55,132 nt of DNA from Chitinophagales bacterium (GCA_026461075.1 JAPJNH010000091.1:1-55132), one strand, 5' to 3'. Numbered from the stretch's first letter, positions 35,001 to 42,925 are shown. Notes: a model not told the origin generated them from the letters alone. Translations and numbers: made by a program.

Positions 35001-35548
35001 TCTCTGCCATAATTATACGGACTAGGAGCCGTTCCTGCACCTGTTTTCGTTTGATCCCATAGATAACGGACTCTTGTATTACCATTACGACGCTTAAAAT
35101 CAGGATGCGTGAAATCCAATCCGGAATCCATGATTCCAACAACAACGTTACTTCCATCATAGCCTTGTGTCAAAGGGGCTGTGCCATTGCTAACGCCGTT
35201 TACATTACTGTTAATCCTGCTTTGATCATCTAGTAATTTCCCTGTATGATAATAATGTTCTGCTTGCGTAAACCAATCACCTTGTAAGAAACTTTTATAA
35301 TTGGCAATTGGAACTTCTACTGAATAAATATCTTGAATGTGGTAACGTACTCTTCCTCCGAAGGCGTTAAGCTTTTGTTCCAAAATACTTGGATCAGCCT
35401 TAACGAGTAACACGTAATTGCCTGGCATACTCGCCTTCAATCCTCCTTGTAAATGACTTAGAAAATTGGGGTGAAGCTGCGCCTTTGCAGTATTATTGAA
35501 AATACTAATTAAAAAAAATAGGATTAGAAAAAGTCCTTGTTTGCGCAT
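32024..35548 (-). CDS. Subtilisin-like (S8) secreted protease with T9SS type A sorting domain
   Basis: A 1174-residue secreted serine protease. After the signal peptide (FLILFFLISIFNNTAKAQ) comes a short pro-region, then the S8 catalytic triad: D141 in GIMDSGLDFTHPD, H205 in YFGHGTGVTG and S586 in HGPMKGTSAASP, with oxyanion N310 in AAAGNAGG. The catalytic domain has a roughly 180-residue insertion between the Asn and Ser segments (about 320-500). Downstream is a PPC-like region and fibronectin type III-like repeats (about 870-1070), then the T9SS type A domain (IAPNPSSERISIQL to NEKFIVQH). It is a likely substrate of the PorU/PorV machinery and probably digests extracellular protein. Confidence 0.94.
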   Translation of the reverse strand: MRKQGLFLILFFLISIFNNTAKAQLHPNFLSHLQGGLKASMPGNYVLLVKADPSILEQKLNAFGGRVRYHIQDIYSVEVPIANYKSFLQGDWFTQAEHYYHTGKLLDDQSRINSNVNGVSNGTAPLTQGYDGSNVVVGIMDSGLDFTHPDFKRRNGNTRVRYLWDQTKTGAGTAPSPYNYGRDWDSTAINAGTCTHSPNLNYFGHGTGVTGIAAGNGQQRNSYRGMAPNADIVFVAIDFSGASGNDFISCVLDAANYCFSKANLLGKPCVINASLGTYSGAHDNQDLATQAMENLVTGQSGRAFVAAAGNAGGSALHLGYTIPTNDSAFTWFNSFSVGGGQYVAYFEMYSDYAQWNNAYVSIGCDYVNGGTVSKRGKTKWLNALSDYSMGTLQNYVRYDTIRNNNGKRLGIVESYIEKQNGRYFEYIGVYVDSNTNYTWRFSTKGNGKFDAWSHPSYTGTSLLRNAIPSAAQYAEISKYKLPDTNQTIVGYWNCSPKVISVGNYLNRNQFPIFTGGVNNCDPRLVGKIYPTSSMGPTRSGLNKPDISAPGEWTMAAIDLYWINWAKTNNPSGVYVDTLHGPMKGTSAASPAVAGIIACYLQKNPTANWNQIKTALTTCKKTDTYTGVVPNNLYGYGKVDAFQFLNCEGCISSNAANYNPYAQINNGTCVMAQIPSNDQICNAWNFSSNSNKIANSTQLIAYDRGAVLLGGISNANNSNPPSGPNLVYVDGNTGGASANGMNEPSSACGTANNLVKSVWFKCMIPTLGSTGLSFRCDNATTNFNTILNAYIINNSNCSSPSWTNIGCSNNGILNLSAVNLVPYAGQILYLQLQGEGINASGNYRLSIQANAPSIAITNASTSSLTVQIPSVNNCNSLQLFWRNTGTIGYSTVNLSPSISTYGINNLVSGNSYQIWVKYINNSQAFYSQTQTASTLAGCSNSLTNPTATGITNHCAQVNVSWNAHPLAQAVYAYRLYWSKQGNSGYNVISLTNPNYTITGLSINETYNIWYRVLCSGGAQVVSGISSYQTCGGAARFADTSSISSSYLISGDYQNLQFNEVDIREVALATEPKDLDHQISTVNLSFEKVMNTADAFKIEIAPNPSSERISIQLVNSLANSSDLTIMDATGKIILRKVIAANVNTIELEVNDLANGLYFVQLKNGEGISNEKFIVQH

Positions 35549-35557
35549 ACGATTAAT

Positions 35558-36628
35558 TTAGTGACGCTCGTTAAGTTGTAAATGTCCTTCTTCAATAAAT
35601 CTTAAAATGGCGAGGTGTATCTCTTCTTTTGTCGCATTGAAAATTTTGCTGTCTCCCGTTTCAACGCTGAATGCCACCCAGATTTCTATACCATCTAAAC
35701 TAATCGATTTTAGGTAAGGCGCTTTCTCTGCATGAATTAATGCATGACTATTAATCAGTCGATCGATTTCAAGTAATAATTTTTTTACAGCATCACTTTT
35801 GCTATTCACACTTAAGTAGAATATCATCTCATGTCTTCTACTGGTTCTGCCGCTAATATTATCTGGCAACCCCTCCACTAATTGCTTATTTGGAACACTG
35901 ATGAGTGACTTATCTAAGGTTCTAATTTTTGTTGAACGGAATCCTACTTTTTCAACGGTGCCTTCAATACCATTAAATCGAATGGTATCTCCAACTGTGA
36001 AGGGCTTATCTAATAAAAGAGTGAATGATCCAAATAAGTTTTCAATCGTATCTTTTAAGGCCAAACCGATAGCGACAGCCGTAAAACCTAAAGTAGAAAG
36101 TATGGAAGTATTATTAAGATTGAATATGTAACGAAGACTGATAATAACCGTTACAACGGCAACTAATACTTTTATACTGTCTTTGAAAAATGGAACGATC
36201 TGACGATCTACGCGACGATTGTTTTCGGAAAATTTTTGATAGAAAATAAATGCCAAGAAATCGATGATTCGCCAGATAATCCACGTGTTAATACAATAAC
36301 CAATGGCTCTATAAATAGCGTGTAAGAAGAAGTTGAGATCTAACTCTTCCTTCGCAAATTCTTGCAAGGTCGCAGGAAAATGTAAAGCCTTAAAAGCGAA
36401 GTAAACGCTGGTATAGACGACAAACCATTCAAATGGCTTGTGCATGAGATAATGGAATTTTTTTGCTTCGTTTTCAGAAGTTAATCTTCTAAAAAGTTTA
36501 TAAACAATAGCACTTAATAACTGCGAAATGTACTTTTTGAAAAAGTAGGCTAGTAGTACAAACGCGATAAAAATGATCCACCTCGAAAGGGAATTATCTA
36601 ATATCTGATAGGCTAAAATTTTATGCAT
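35558..36628 (-). CDS. MscS-type mechanosensitive channel
   Basis: A 356-residue inner-membrane channel of the small-conductance MscS family, which opens on hypo-osmotic shock. It has extra N-terminal membrane helices, then the pore helix and beta domain: LGFTAVAIGLALKDTIENLFGSFTLLLDKPFTVGDTIRFNGIEGTVEKVGFRSTKIRTLD, and the late VPNKQLVEG. The ATG follows TAATTTTA by 4 bases, a variant -7 element. It lies 9 bases upstream of the subtilase gene on the same strand, and downstream of the gcvH-vanZ pair. Confidence 0.93.
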   Translation of the reverse strand: MHKILAYQILDNSLSRWIIFIAFVLLAYFFKKYISQLLSAIVYKLFRRLTSENEAKKFHYLMHKPFEWFVVYTSVYFAFKALHFPATLQEFAKEELDLNFFLHAIYRAIGYCINTWIIWRIIDFLAFIFYQKFSENNRRVDRQIVPFFKDSIKVLVAVVTVIISLRYIFNLNNTSILSTLGFTAVAIGLALKDTIENLFGSFTLLLDKPFTVGDTIRFNGIEGTVEKVGFRSTKIRTLDKSLISVPNKQLVEGLPDNISGRTSRRHEMIFYLSVNSKSDAVKKLLLEIDRLINSHALIHAEKAPYLKSISLDGIEIWVAFSVETGDSKIFNATKEEIHLAILRFIEEGHLQLNERH

Positions 36629-36652
36629 AGCCTAAAATTAAGGATAAAATCC

Positions 36653-37015
36653 TTAGTCTTTTTCCTTTCTTATTCTCACATAAATAAGAAATAGGACAAC
36701 GCCTAAAATAGCGCCAAGACAATTGTAAACAGCGTCCCACCAGTCAAAACTCCGGTAGGTACAAAAAAGCCCTTGACAGCACTCCAAGCCGAAGCCATAA
36801 GATGCACTGAAAAGGGCGATTGTAAAAAATCTTTTCCGACTCTCATTCGCTAATCCCAAGCACGCTAATAAAGATAAAATTCCATACATCGTTAAATGTA
36901 CAGCTTTGTCAATATTCGTGATTTTTGGATCAGGTAGCTTATCGGTTGGCATTAAGGATAAGATCGCAATTAATATTGCCCAAAGCAAAAAGGGAATAAC
37001 TTTACGATTACCCAT
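36653..37015 (-). CDS. VanZ-like membrane protein
   Basis: A 120-residue protein with four hydrophobic segments of the VanZ-like family: MPTDKLPDPKITNIDKAVHLTMYGILSLLACLGL, then ASYGFGLECCQGLFCTYRSFDWWDAVYNCLGAILGVVLF. VanZ itself affects teicoplanin resistance; most members have unknown roles in the envelope. The track starts at a TTG overlapping gcvH; I prefer the ATG at 37015, four bases after the gcvH stop, because it gives a natural MGNRK start before the first membrane segment. Confidence 0.85.
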   Translation of the reverse strand: MGNRKVIPFLLWAILIAILSLMPTDKLPDPKITNIDKAVHLTMYGILSLLACLGLANESRKRFFTIALFSASYGFGLECCQGLFCTYRSFDWWDAVYNCLGAILGVVLFLIYVRIRKEKD

Positions 37016-37019
37016 AGGA

Positions 37020-37400
37020 TTAATGACCAATTAATGCTTTATAAGCCTCAGCAGTCAATAATGAATCGAATTCTGCAGGATTTGCAACAGTTAATTTAAT
37101 CATCCAACCATCACCATATGGATCTTTGTTTACAGATTCAGGAGCTGCATCCAACCCACCATTCACCTCAGCCACAACACCACTCATAGGCAAGAACAAA
37201 TCACTTACAGTCTTAACCGCTTCTACTGTACCGAAGATGGCATCTGCAGCTAATGTTTTTCCTTTGCTCGGAATATCTACATAAACGATATCGCCTAATT
37301 CACCTTGTGCGAATTCAGTAATACCAATGGTAGCAGTATTGCCTTCTAATTTCACCCATTCGTGTTCTTTTGTGTAACGTAAGTTGTCTGGAAATTGCAT
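37020..37400 (-). CDS. gcvH: Glycine cleavage system H protein
   Basis: The 126-residue lipoyl carrier of the glycine cleavage complex, which shuttles the aminomethyl group between the P, T and L proteins. The lipoylated lysine is K63 in [13 protein letters not shown]. The N-terminal [37 protein letters not shown] and late [14 protein letters not shown] are classical. P and T genes are not in this window. It is the first gene of a minus-strand run with vanZ and mscS. The upstream TATTTTTA sequence resembles a -7 element. Confidence 0.96.
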   Translation of the reverse strand: MQFPDNLRYTKEHEWVKLEGNTATIGITEFAQGELGDIVYVDIPSKGKTLAADAIFGTVEAVKTVSDLFLPMSGVVAEVNGGLDAAPESVNKDPYGDGWMIKLTVANPAEFDSLLTAEAYKALIGH

Positions 37401-37468
37401 AGTTGTAATTATTAGACCCTAAAAATACAATGATTTCACGATTTTTCCATTTCTCTTTTAATGAAGTT

Positions 37469-37476
37469 TATCTTTG
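37469..37476 (+). promoter_or_regulatory. -7 element of hemW
   Basis: TATCTTTG ends 5 bases before the ATG at 37482 and lies within the N-terminal extension of the ORF track, so the extension is not translated from this promoter. Confidence 0.55.
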
Positions 37477-37481
37477 TGCCT

Positions 37482-38642
37482 ATGGCTGGTATTTATGTTC
37501 ATATTCCGTTTTGTAAACAAGCGTGCGCCTATTGCAATTTCCACTTCGCTACCTCGCTCCGTTACAAAAGCGAATTAGTAGAGGCAATAGCCGCTGAATT
37601 CGAGCTCAAGAAAAAATCTATTCAAGAACAGCAGCCCCTTCAATCCATCTACTTCGGAGGTGGAACACCTTCCTTATTAGCCGCTAACGAATTGGAAAAA
37701 ATTATCCGTCCGATTCAAGAACAAATCTCTTTCAATACGACTCCTGAAATCACTTTAGAAGCGAATCCCGACGATTTAAGCACGTCGTATGTCAAAGACT
37801 TAATCAAGCTGGGTATCAACCGACTTAGTATCGGTATTCAGTCTTTTTTTGAAGACGATTTGCAGTTCATGCATCGTGCACACAACGCCTCACAAGCTGA
37901 ATATGCGGTCAAAGCAGCTCAAGATGCTGGTATTGAAAATATCAGTATTGATCTTATTTACGGCGTTCCTAACGCAAGCGAGCAGCAGTGGACAAAAAAC
38001 GTGCAAAGAGCAATTGAATTGAATGTCCCACATATCTCGGCTTACGCACTCACTGTCGAAGAGAATACACCACTTTATAAATCCATTCGATTAAAAGAAA
38101 AGTCAGCACCGATTCCAGAGTCTACCGTGCTTCAATATCAAATTTTAGTTGAACTCCTTTCTAATGCGGGTTTCGAGCATTATGAAATTTCAAATTTCGC
38201 AAAGCCTGGTCATCAAGCAATACATAACAGTTCTTATTGGGGAGGCGAAGCGTATTGGGGACTCGGACCATCAGCACATTCATTTGATGGCATTCGTCGT
38301 AGAAGTTGGAATCTGCCGAATAATCAAAATTATATCAAAGAAATTGTAAAGGGACATTTGCCTGAAGAATATGAAATCTTAAGCGACATTGACTTGTATA
38401 ATGAAATGATCATGATAGGTCTTCGTACCTCCAAAGGCTGCAACTTAAAAGTACTCGAAAATAAATTCGGTTCGCAGGTGCGTACTTATTTCCAAACACA
38501 AATGAACCAAGCAATACTTGCAGAAAATGCAATTCAAAAAGAGGATCATGTATTCCTGAGTAGTAAAGGTCACATGATGGCGGATGCTATCATGCGCGAC
38601 GCCTTCTTAACGCAAGAAGATCTAAAACTTCTGAACCGTTAG
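37482..38642 (+). CDS. hemW: HemW-like radical SAM protein
   Basis: A 386-residue radical SAM protein. The iron-sulfur site is C11-x3-C15-x2-C18 followed by Asn-Phe (CKQACAYCNF), so the fourth cysteine of true HemN (CxxxCxxCxC) is absent, as in HemW. The GGGTPSLL motif, EANPDDL and IGIQSFFEDDLQFMHR are family features. HemW binds heme and is thought to be a heme chaperone for membrane enzymes, and is often misannotated as coproporphyrinogen oxidase. I use the ATG at 37482 because it matches family N-termini and a -7 element precedes it. The 3' end overlaps the convergent lipoprotein gene by 21 bases. Confidence 0.92.
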   Translation: MAGIYVHIPFCKQACAYCNFHFATSLRYKSELVEAIAAEFELKKKSIQEQQPLQSIYFGGGTPSLLAANELEKIIRPIQEQISFNTTPEITLEANPDDLSTSYVKDLIKLGINRLSIGIQSFFEDDLQFMHRAHNASQAEYAVKAAQDAGIENISIDLIYGVPNASEQQWTKNVQRAIELNVPHISAYALTVEENTPLYKSIRLKEKSAPIPESTVLQYQILVELLSNAGFEHYEISNFAKPGHQAIHNSSYWGGEAYWGLGPSAHSFDGIRRRSWNLPNNQNYIKEIVKGHLPEEYEILSDIDLYNEMIMIGLRTSKGCNLKVLENKFGSQVRTYFQTQMNQAILAENAIQKEDHVFLSSKGHMMADAIMRDAFLTQEDLKLLNR

Positions 38643-39038
38643 GAATTCTTGAAACTGGCAGAGGCCAGAGCTATAGTAATACTTCCCTTCGTACTTCTTA
38701 AAACTGCTGGAATTTGTGGTTAGCTTTCCATTCGAATAGTTGAAATAAGGACTTAAAGAGTAAGTATTGTCCAAATTTTCAGTGATTATCAAATAGGTTA
38801 CTGGTGTCACATTCGTCGATTTATACGTAGTTACCGACTTAAAAGCTGGGTCTGACTTGGAGATGGAGCTAAGAATAAAGGATTGAGCCTTCGATTCAAT
38901 TAAAGTTGTCTTAGCACTGTCTATGCGCCAGTAGTGCACAAAAAAGGAATCATTCGCAGAAGTATCTGACTTTTTTCTACAAGATGTATCTGTAAAAATG
39001 ACAAACGCTAAACAAATTAGAACAAGAAGATACCTCAT
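38622..39038 (-). CDS. Small lipoprotein, unknown
   Basis: A 138-residue predicted lipoprotein: hydrophobic signal then FTDTSC with lipid Cys20. The rest is rich in Ser, Thr and Tyr, probably beta-structured, with no motif I recognise. It lies 24 bases downstream of gltX on the same strand and overlaps the convergent hemW end, so it seems to use the gltX transcript. Confidence 0.7.
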   Translation of the reverse strand: MRYLLVLICLAFVIFTDTSCRKKSDTSANDSFFVHYWRIDSAKTTLIESKAQSFILSSISKSDPAFKSVTTYKSTNVTPVTYLIITENLDNTYSLSPYFNYSNGKLTTNSSSFKKYEGKYYYSSGLCQFQEFLTVQKF

Positions 39039-39062
39039 AATCAGTTAGGATTAATTATAAAA

Positions 39063-40583
39063 TTAAAATAAACTGTTGGCTTTTTCAATTCTTTCGATAC
39101 TTTCTTTTTGACCAATAGTAGAAGCGATTTCAAAAACGGGAGGACCAAATTTTCCTCCGCAAAGCATAATACGCATCGGCATTTGAACTTCTCCCACTTT
39201 GATACTTAGTTCTTCGGCTAAGCCTTTAAAACAAGCTTCAATGCTTGTATTATCCCAAGTGGAAAGTGTTTTAGCACGTTCTAAAAATTGTGTAAAGAAA
39301 GATTTTTTCGCGTCATTCCACTTAGGACGTACTGCATCAAAATCGTAATCTTTTGGTGCTTCAAAGAAGAAGAAGGCATTATCCCAAACATCGCTCATGA
39401 AGGTACAACGCTCTTTCACTAGGCTGCAAATATGCTCTAAATAAGCTCTTTCAACTTTTACACCTTTAGAAGCTAAGACTGGTTCAGTAGCATCCGCAAG
39501 CGCAGCAGCACTTTGCATTTGTACGTATTGATGATTGAACCATTTGCATTTTTCAAAATCGAACTTTGCGCCCGCTTGATGTACACGTGCAATGTCAAAT
39601 AATTGAATCATTTCATCCAAGGAGAATATTTCATGAGCCACACCTGGATTCCATCCTAATAAAACCAAGAAGTTAATCAAGGCTTGCGGTAGAAATCCGC
39701 GCTCGCGGAAACCTGTTTGTAAAGTTCCATCTGCAGTATGCCAATCCAAAGAGAATACCGGGAATCCTAAACGATCACCATCACGCTTACTTAATTTACC
39801 ATTTCCGTCAGGTTTTAAAATCAATGGCAAGTGCGCAAATTCAGGCATTTTCTCTTCCCAACCTAAGTACTTATACAACAAGATATGTACCGGAGCACTT
39901 GGAAGCCACTCTTCACCTCTAAAGGCATGTGTGATTTCCATTAGATAGTCATCAACTACCACCGCTAAATGATAAGTTGGCATACCATCTGCTTTCAACA
40001 ATACTTTATCATCTACCTGAGCCGTTTGAAAACTTACCCAACCACGAATCAAATCATGAAATTTAACTTCATCCTTACGCGGCATTTTAATACGCACTAC
40101 ATGTGGTTCACCGGCAGCTAAACGCGCCTTCACCTCGTCAGCAGGTAAGGTTAAGGAGTTTTTCATATACTCACGCACCGCCCAATTATATTGCGGCGCA
40201 GGATTACCACCCGCTTTCAAACGTTCACGCATCGCCTCAATCTCTTCCGGTGTATCAAAAGCATAATAAGCATAGCCCGCCTCTACCAATTGCTCTGCAT
40301 ATTGACGATACATCGGCTTACGCTCGCTCTGACGGTAAGGACCAAATTCTCCACCATAACCAACTCCTTCGTCAGGCTCAATGCCACACCATTTCAAGGT
40401 TTCAATGATATACTCTTCAGCACCTTTTACAAAACGTGTTTGGTCGGTATCTTCAATACGAAGGATGAATTTTCCTCCTAGCTTTTTAGCATATAAATAG
40501 TTGAAAAGGGCAGTGCGGACACCACCAATGTGCAATCCTCCCGTTGGGGATGGTGCAAATCGAACGCGTACAGGTCTAGTCAT
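39063..40583 (-). CDS. gltX: Glutamyl-tRNA synthetase
   Basis: A 506-residue class I aminoacyl-tRNA synthetase that charges tRNA-Glu. The HIGH-type motif is in PSPTGGLHIGGVRTALFN near the N-terminus and the KMSKS-type motif is KLSKRDG at about residue 260. The RIEDTDQTR and GEEWLPSAPVHILLY segments are standard. The C-terminal anticodon-binding half is all helical as expected. A full promoter ends 4 bases before the ATG. The small lipoprotein gene follows. Confidence 0.98.
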   Translation of the reverse strand: MTRPVRVRFAPSPTGGLHIGGVRTALFNYLYAKKLGGKFILRIEDTDQTRFVKGAEEYIIETLKWCGIEPDEGVGYGGEFGPYRQSERKPMYRQYAEQLVEAGYAYYAFDTPEEIEAMRERLKAGGNPAPQYNWAVREYMKNSLTLPADEVKARLAAGEPHVVRIKMPRKDEVKFHDLIRGWVSFQTAQVDDKVLLKADGMPTYHLAVVVDDYLMEITHAFRGEEWLPSAPVHILLYKYLGWEEKMPEFAHLPLILKPDGNGKLSKRDGDRLGFPVFSLDWHTADGTLQTGFRERGFLPQALINFLVLLGWNPGVAHEIFSLDEMIQLFDIARVHQAGAKFDFEKCKWFNHQYVQMQSAAALADATEPVLASKGVKVERAYLEHICSLVKERCTFMSDVWDNAFFFFEAPKDYDFDAVRPKWNDAKKSFFTQFLERAKTLSTWDNTSIEACFKGLAEELSIKVGEVQMPMRIMLCGGKFGPPVFEIASTIGQKESIERIEKANSLF

Positions 40584-40587
40584 ACCG

Positions 40588-40619
40588 CAAAAATAAGCAG
40601 GAATCGTGCAAGTTTACAA
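40588..40619 (-). promoter_or_regulatory. Promoter of gltX
   Basis: On the minus strand: TTG (40617-40619), a 21-base spacer, then TATTTTTG (40588-40595), then CGGT and the ATG. Both elements fit the Bacteroidetes consensus, and the transcript should start at or within a base or two of the start codon. Confidence 0.8.
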
Positions 40620-40712
40620 GTAATCCACACTTATTAAAGGAATTATTTGTCGCGCTTGCTACCGCATATGTGAAAATCCTTTGTTATTTTCGCATATACT
40701 CTAAAAGTACTC

Positions 40713-42164
40713 ATGAAAAAGTCTTTACTTACCTTATTCCTCGTTATCTGCTTCACCGCTGCTTTAGCAAAAGGAAATGATACGCTGTATCTTTATTATG
40801 CGCCTCATGAACTGTCATTGGATGCAGAAAACTGGAATCGCTTTTTAAGTAAAGTGCCCGCTGCAAAGGATTCTTCGATTCGTCAAATCACCTTGTATGC
40901 TTATCCTGCAGAGAAGTTAGTTTCCAATAAGCAAAAACGTGTCGCTGAATTACGCTCTTTCGCTTTAGATAGATACTTAGTTGATTCAGGAATGATGAAC
41001 CCTAAAAGAGTAGGGGTCGTATTAACAGAACTTTCAGAATATGCCGATGATCCAAACGCTCAAAATTTAGCGAACACCATCATGATGGTTATCGAACACA
41101 AAGGAGGCACTGGTTCTTATCGCGTCCCACAGTTGTTCAATAACGCTGGCGCTTATGCTGCACAACATCAAAACGATGCAAACACAGACGCAAACAATAG
41201 TGATGTGTACGCTAATTCTACTGATCCTGCAAAAGAATCAGATCCTAAATCAAAGACGAAAAAGAATAAGAAAGTAGAACCTAAAATTGTAATTCCTTAT
41301 TGGCAATCGCCTGTATTCAAAACCTTGGCGCGTAAAGCACAATCTTTCAAAGAGGAAAATGCTAAATACGAAATAACGGTTACAACGACCTCTGGAACCA
41401 TTATCACCATTCCAAAACAAAGTTTAGTTGACTTCGACGGTAACGTGATTAAGGATAAAGTTGAAATTCAAGTGCGTGAATTGTACAAGCGTTCTGATTT
41501 TATTCAAAACAACCTCTCCAATGTCTACGACAAAACCGTAATGGAAGCGACTGGCGCTGTGCAAGTAACCGTTATCTATAAAGATGATGTATTACGCTTG
41601 GCACCCGGCAGAGCTATTTCTGTAGAATTTGTTCAGAAGAATAAGAAAATCCCAACACGTGGAATGAAGGGCTATATTCTTGATACCTTAGATGGACATT
41701 TGAACTGGGTTTTACCAGAACTTCCGCCTAAAGAAGTAAAAGCAACCTTAGGAGGCTATAAAAAAGCATTTGAAGAACAAGAGGCCAATGAAGGTTGGAA
41801 TCTTGTCGAATCTAACAAGCTAGGATGGGTTTCTTGTCAACGTACCATTGCGCAAGATCCTACCACAGTGCTTACTATCTCCACAGATACCTCTTTAGGT
41901 GCTTCACTTTGTGCCGTGGTGAAAGGCTCTAACTCGGTTATTCCTTTCACATACTATCATGGAAAATATACAGCGAATGTACCTATGGGAACTATCGTTA
42001 CCGTGGTTGGCTTGGCAGAGAAAGGTGCGGATAAGGGTAAAGAACAATTCCTTTCTATAAAAGAGATTAAAGTGACTGCAGAAAATCCAAGTGATGTAAT
42101 CACCTTTGCAAAAACAACGGCTACCGCCATTCGTACTGAACTGACTAAATTAGATCGATATTAG
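40713..42164 (+). CDS. Exported protein with OmpA-like N-terminal part, unknown
   Basis: A 483-residue exported protein. Signal peptide: LLTLFLVICFTAALAKG. Residues 60-115 (KQKRVAELRSFALDRYLVDSGMMNPKRVGVVL) resemble the helix-strand part of an OmpA-like peptidoglycan-binding domain but are not complete. A charged Asn/Asp/Lys-rich linker (about 150-195) follows. The C-terminal 280 residues form a beta-rich region (TTTSGTIITIPKQSLVDFDGNVIKDKVEIQVREL) similar to carboxypeptidase-regulatory-like sandwich domains. Function unknown. TATTTTCG lies 20 bases before the ATG. Confidence 0.75.
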   Translation: MKKSLLTLFLVICFTAALAKGNDTLYLYYAPHELSLDAENWNRFLSKVPAAKDSSIRQITLYAYPAEKLVSNKQKRVAELRSFALDRYLVDSGMMNPKRVGVVLTELSEYADDPNAQNLANTIMMVIEHKGGTGSYRVPQLFNNAGAYAAQHQNDANTDANNSDVYANSTDPAKESDPKSKTKKNKKVEPKIVIPYWQSPVFKTLARKAQSFKEENAKYEITVTTTSGTIITIPKQSLVDFDGNVIKDKVEIQVRELYKRSDFIQNNLSNVYDKTVMEATGAVQVTVIYKDDVLRLAPGRAISVEFVQKNKKIPTRGMKGYILDTLDGHLNWVLPELPPKEVKATLGGYKKAFEEQEANEGWNLVESNKLGWVSCQRTIAQDPTTVLTISTDTSLGASLCAVVKGSNSVIPFTYYHGKYTANVPMGTIVTVVGLAEKGADKGKEQFLSIKEIKVTAENPSDVITFAKTTATAIRTELTKLDRY

Positions 42165-42180
42165 ATTTGCTATCAGTAAT

Positions 42181-42214
42181 AAAAAAGGCTCATCGATAGA
42201 TGAGCCTTTTTTAT
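42181..42214. terminator. Bidirectional intrinsic terminator
   Basis: AAAAAAGGCTCATC pairs with GATGAGCCTTTTTT around GATA, between two convergent genes. Confidence 0.92.
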
Positions 42215-42231
42215 GCCTTTATTTTTGTTAT

Positions 42232-42573
42232 TTAATGTGAATGCTTGTCCGCTTTTTTATGCGTTGTCTTATGTGGCTCTTTGTGTCCTTTAAGCAATTC
42301 TATAAAGTGTTCTATGATGCTTTGATTGGGGTCTATTTTACCCCCTTTAAACTCTCGATAAAGATGTATAATACCTTCAGTGATTGCAATGAAAGGACTG
42401 CTTTCAGCGTCTTTAATAGTACTTCCTAATAATTTAATACCTGACACGAACCAATTACCTGAATGAGCTAGATCACGAATTTGTCCATGAATCTCTTTTT
42501 CAATAAATACTTTCTCGGTCTCTAAATACTCCTTACGCTGTAATAAATCAGCATATGTTTTAATTTGTTTCAT
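42232..42573 (-). CDS. Small cytoplasmic protein paired with the holin-like gene
   Basis: A 113-residue protein: an N-terminal helix, likely coiled coil (YADLLQRKEYLETEKVFIEKEIHGQI), a short hydrophobic centre (WFVSGIKLLGSTI) and a His/Lys-rich tail (HKEPHKTTHKKADKHSH). I do not recognise a family. It overlaps the holin-like gene by 14 bases, so the two are translated together and probably work at the inner membrane. The His-rich tail could bind metal, which is speculation. Confidence 0.65.
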   Translation of the reverse strand: MKQIKTYADLLQRKEYLETEKVFIEKEIHGQIRDLAHSGNWFVSGIKLLGSTIKDAESSPFIAITEGIIHLYREFKGGKIDPNQSIIEHFIELLKGHKEPHKTTHKKADKHSH

Positions 42574-42925
42574 CTTCGCCTTCGTTTTGTAATTGACTGA
42601 TTAATACACGCGTAAATAAATTTTTTAACATGCGTAATACAGGCCCTTTAAGCCAGGACACAAACAGTATTAACAAGAAAATATTTAATCCTAAGGTGTA
42701 AATAGCGGCTTGCTGTAAATCTTTTGTAATCGCATAAAGACTCCACGTGAGTAGAAACTCCATGAATATGAATATCAAGGTTAAAAGGCAAATTAAAATA
42801 ATGGCAAAGGTCAAATTAGCCCCTAAGTTAGCTAGACTACCTATGGTGCTTAATTTCGTGTATTCTATGCGGTTGTCGACATAGCGTTTACCGCTTTGGT
42901 ATAAATCGTCCCAATTGTTTTGCAT
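42560..42925 (-). CDS. Holin-superfamily-III-like (YqjE-type) membrane protein
   Basis: A 121-residue protein with an amphipathic N-terminus (RYVDNRIEYTKLSTIGSLANL) and two strong membrane segments (NLTFAIILICLLTLIFIFMEFLL and TLGLNIFLLILFVSWL). This layout matches the Phage_holin_3_6/YqjE family of chromosomal proteins, which are not phage-linked in most genomes. Similar proteins occur beside YtxH/DUF883 stress proteins. It overlaps the downstream small-protein gene. Confidence 0.75.
   Translation of the reverse strand: MQNNWDDLYQSGKRYVDNRIEYTKLSTIGSLANLGANLTFAIILICLLTLIFIFMEFLLTWSLYAITKDLQQAAIYTLGLNIFLLILFVSWLKGPVLRMLKNLFTRVLISQLQNEGEDETN

Noticed and set aside
37482-38642. Oxygen-independent coproporphyrinogen III oxidase (HemN)
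   Set aside because: The fourth cysteine of the HemN CxxxCxxCxC motif is Phe here, which fits HemW.
42560-42925. Prophage remnant (holin-like gene)
   Set aside because: No lysin, capsid, integrase or attachment repeats nearby; this holin-like family is common in normal chromosomes.
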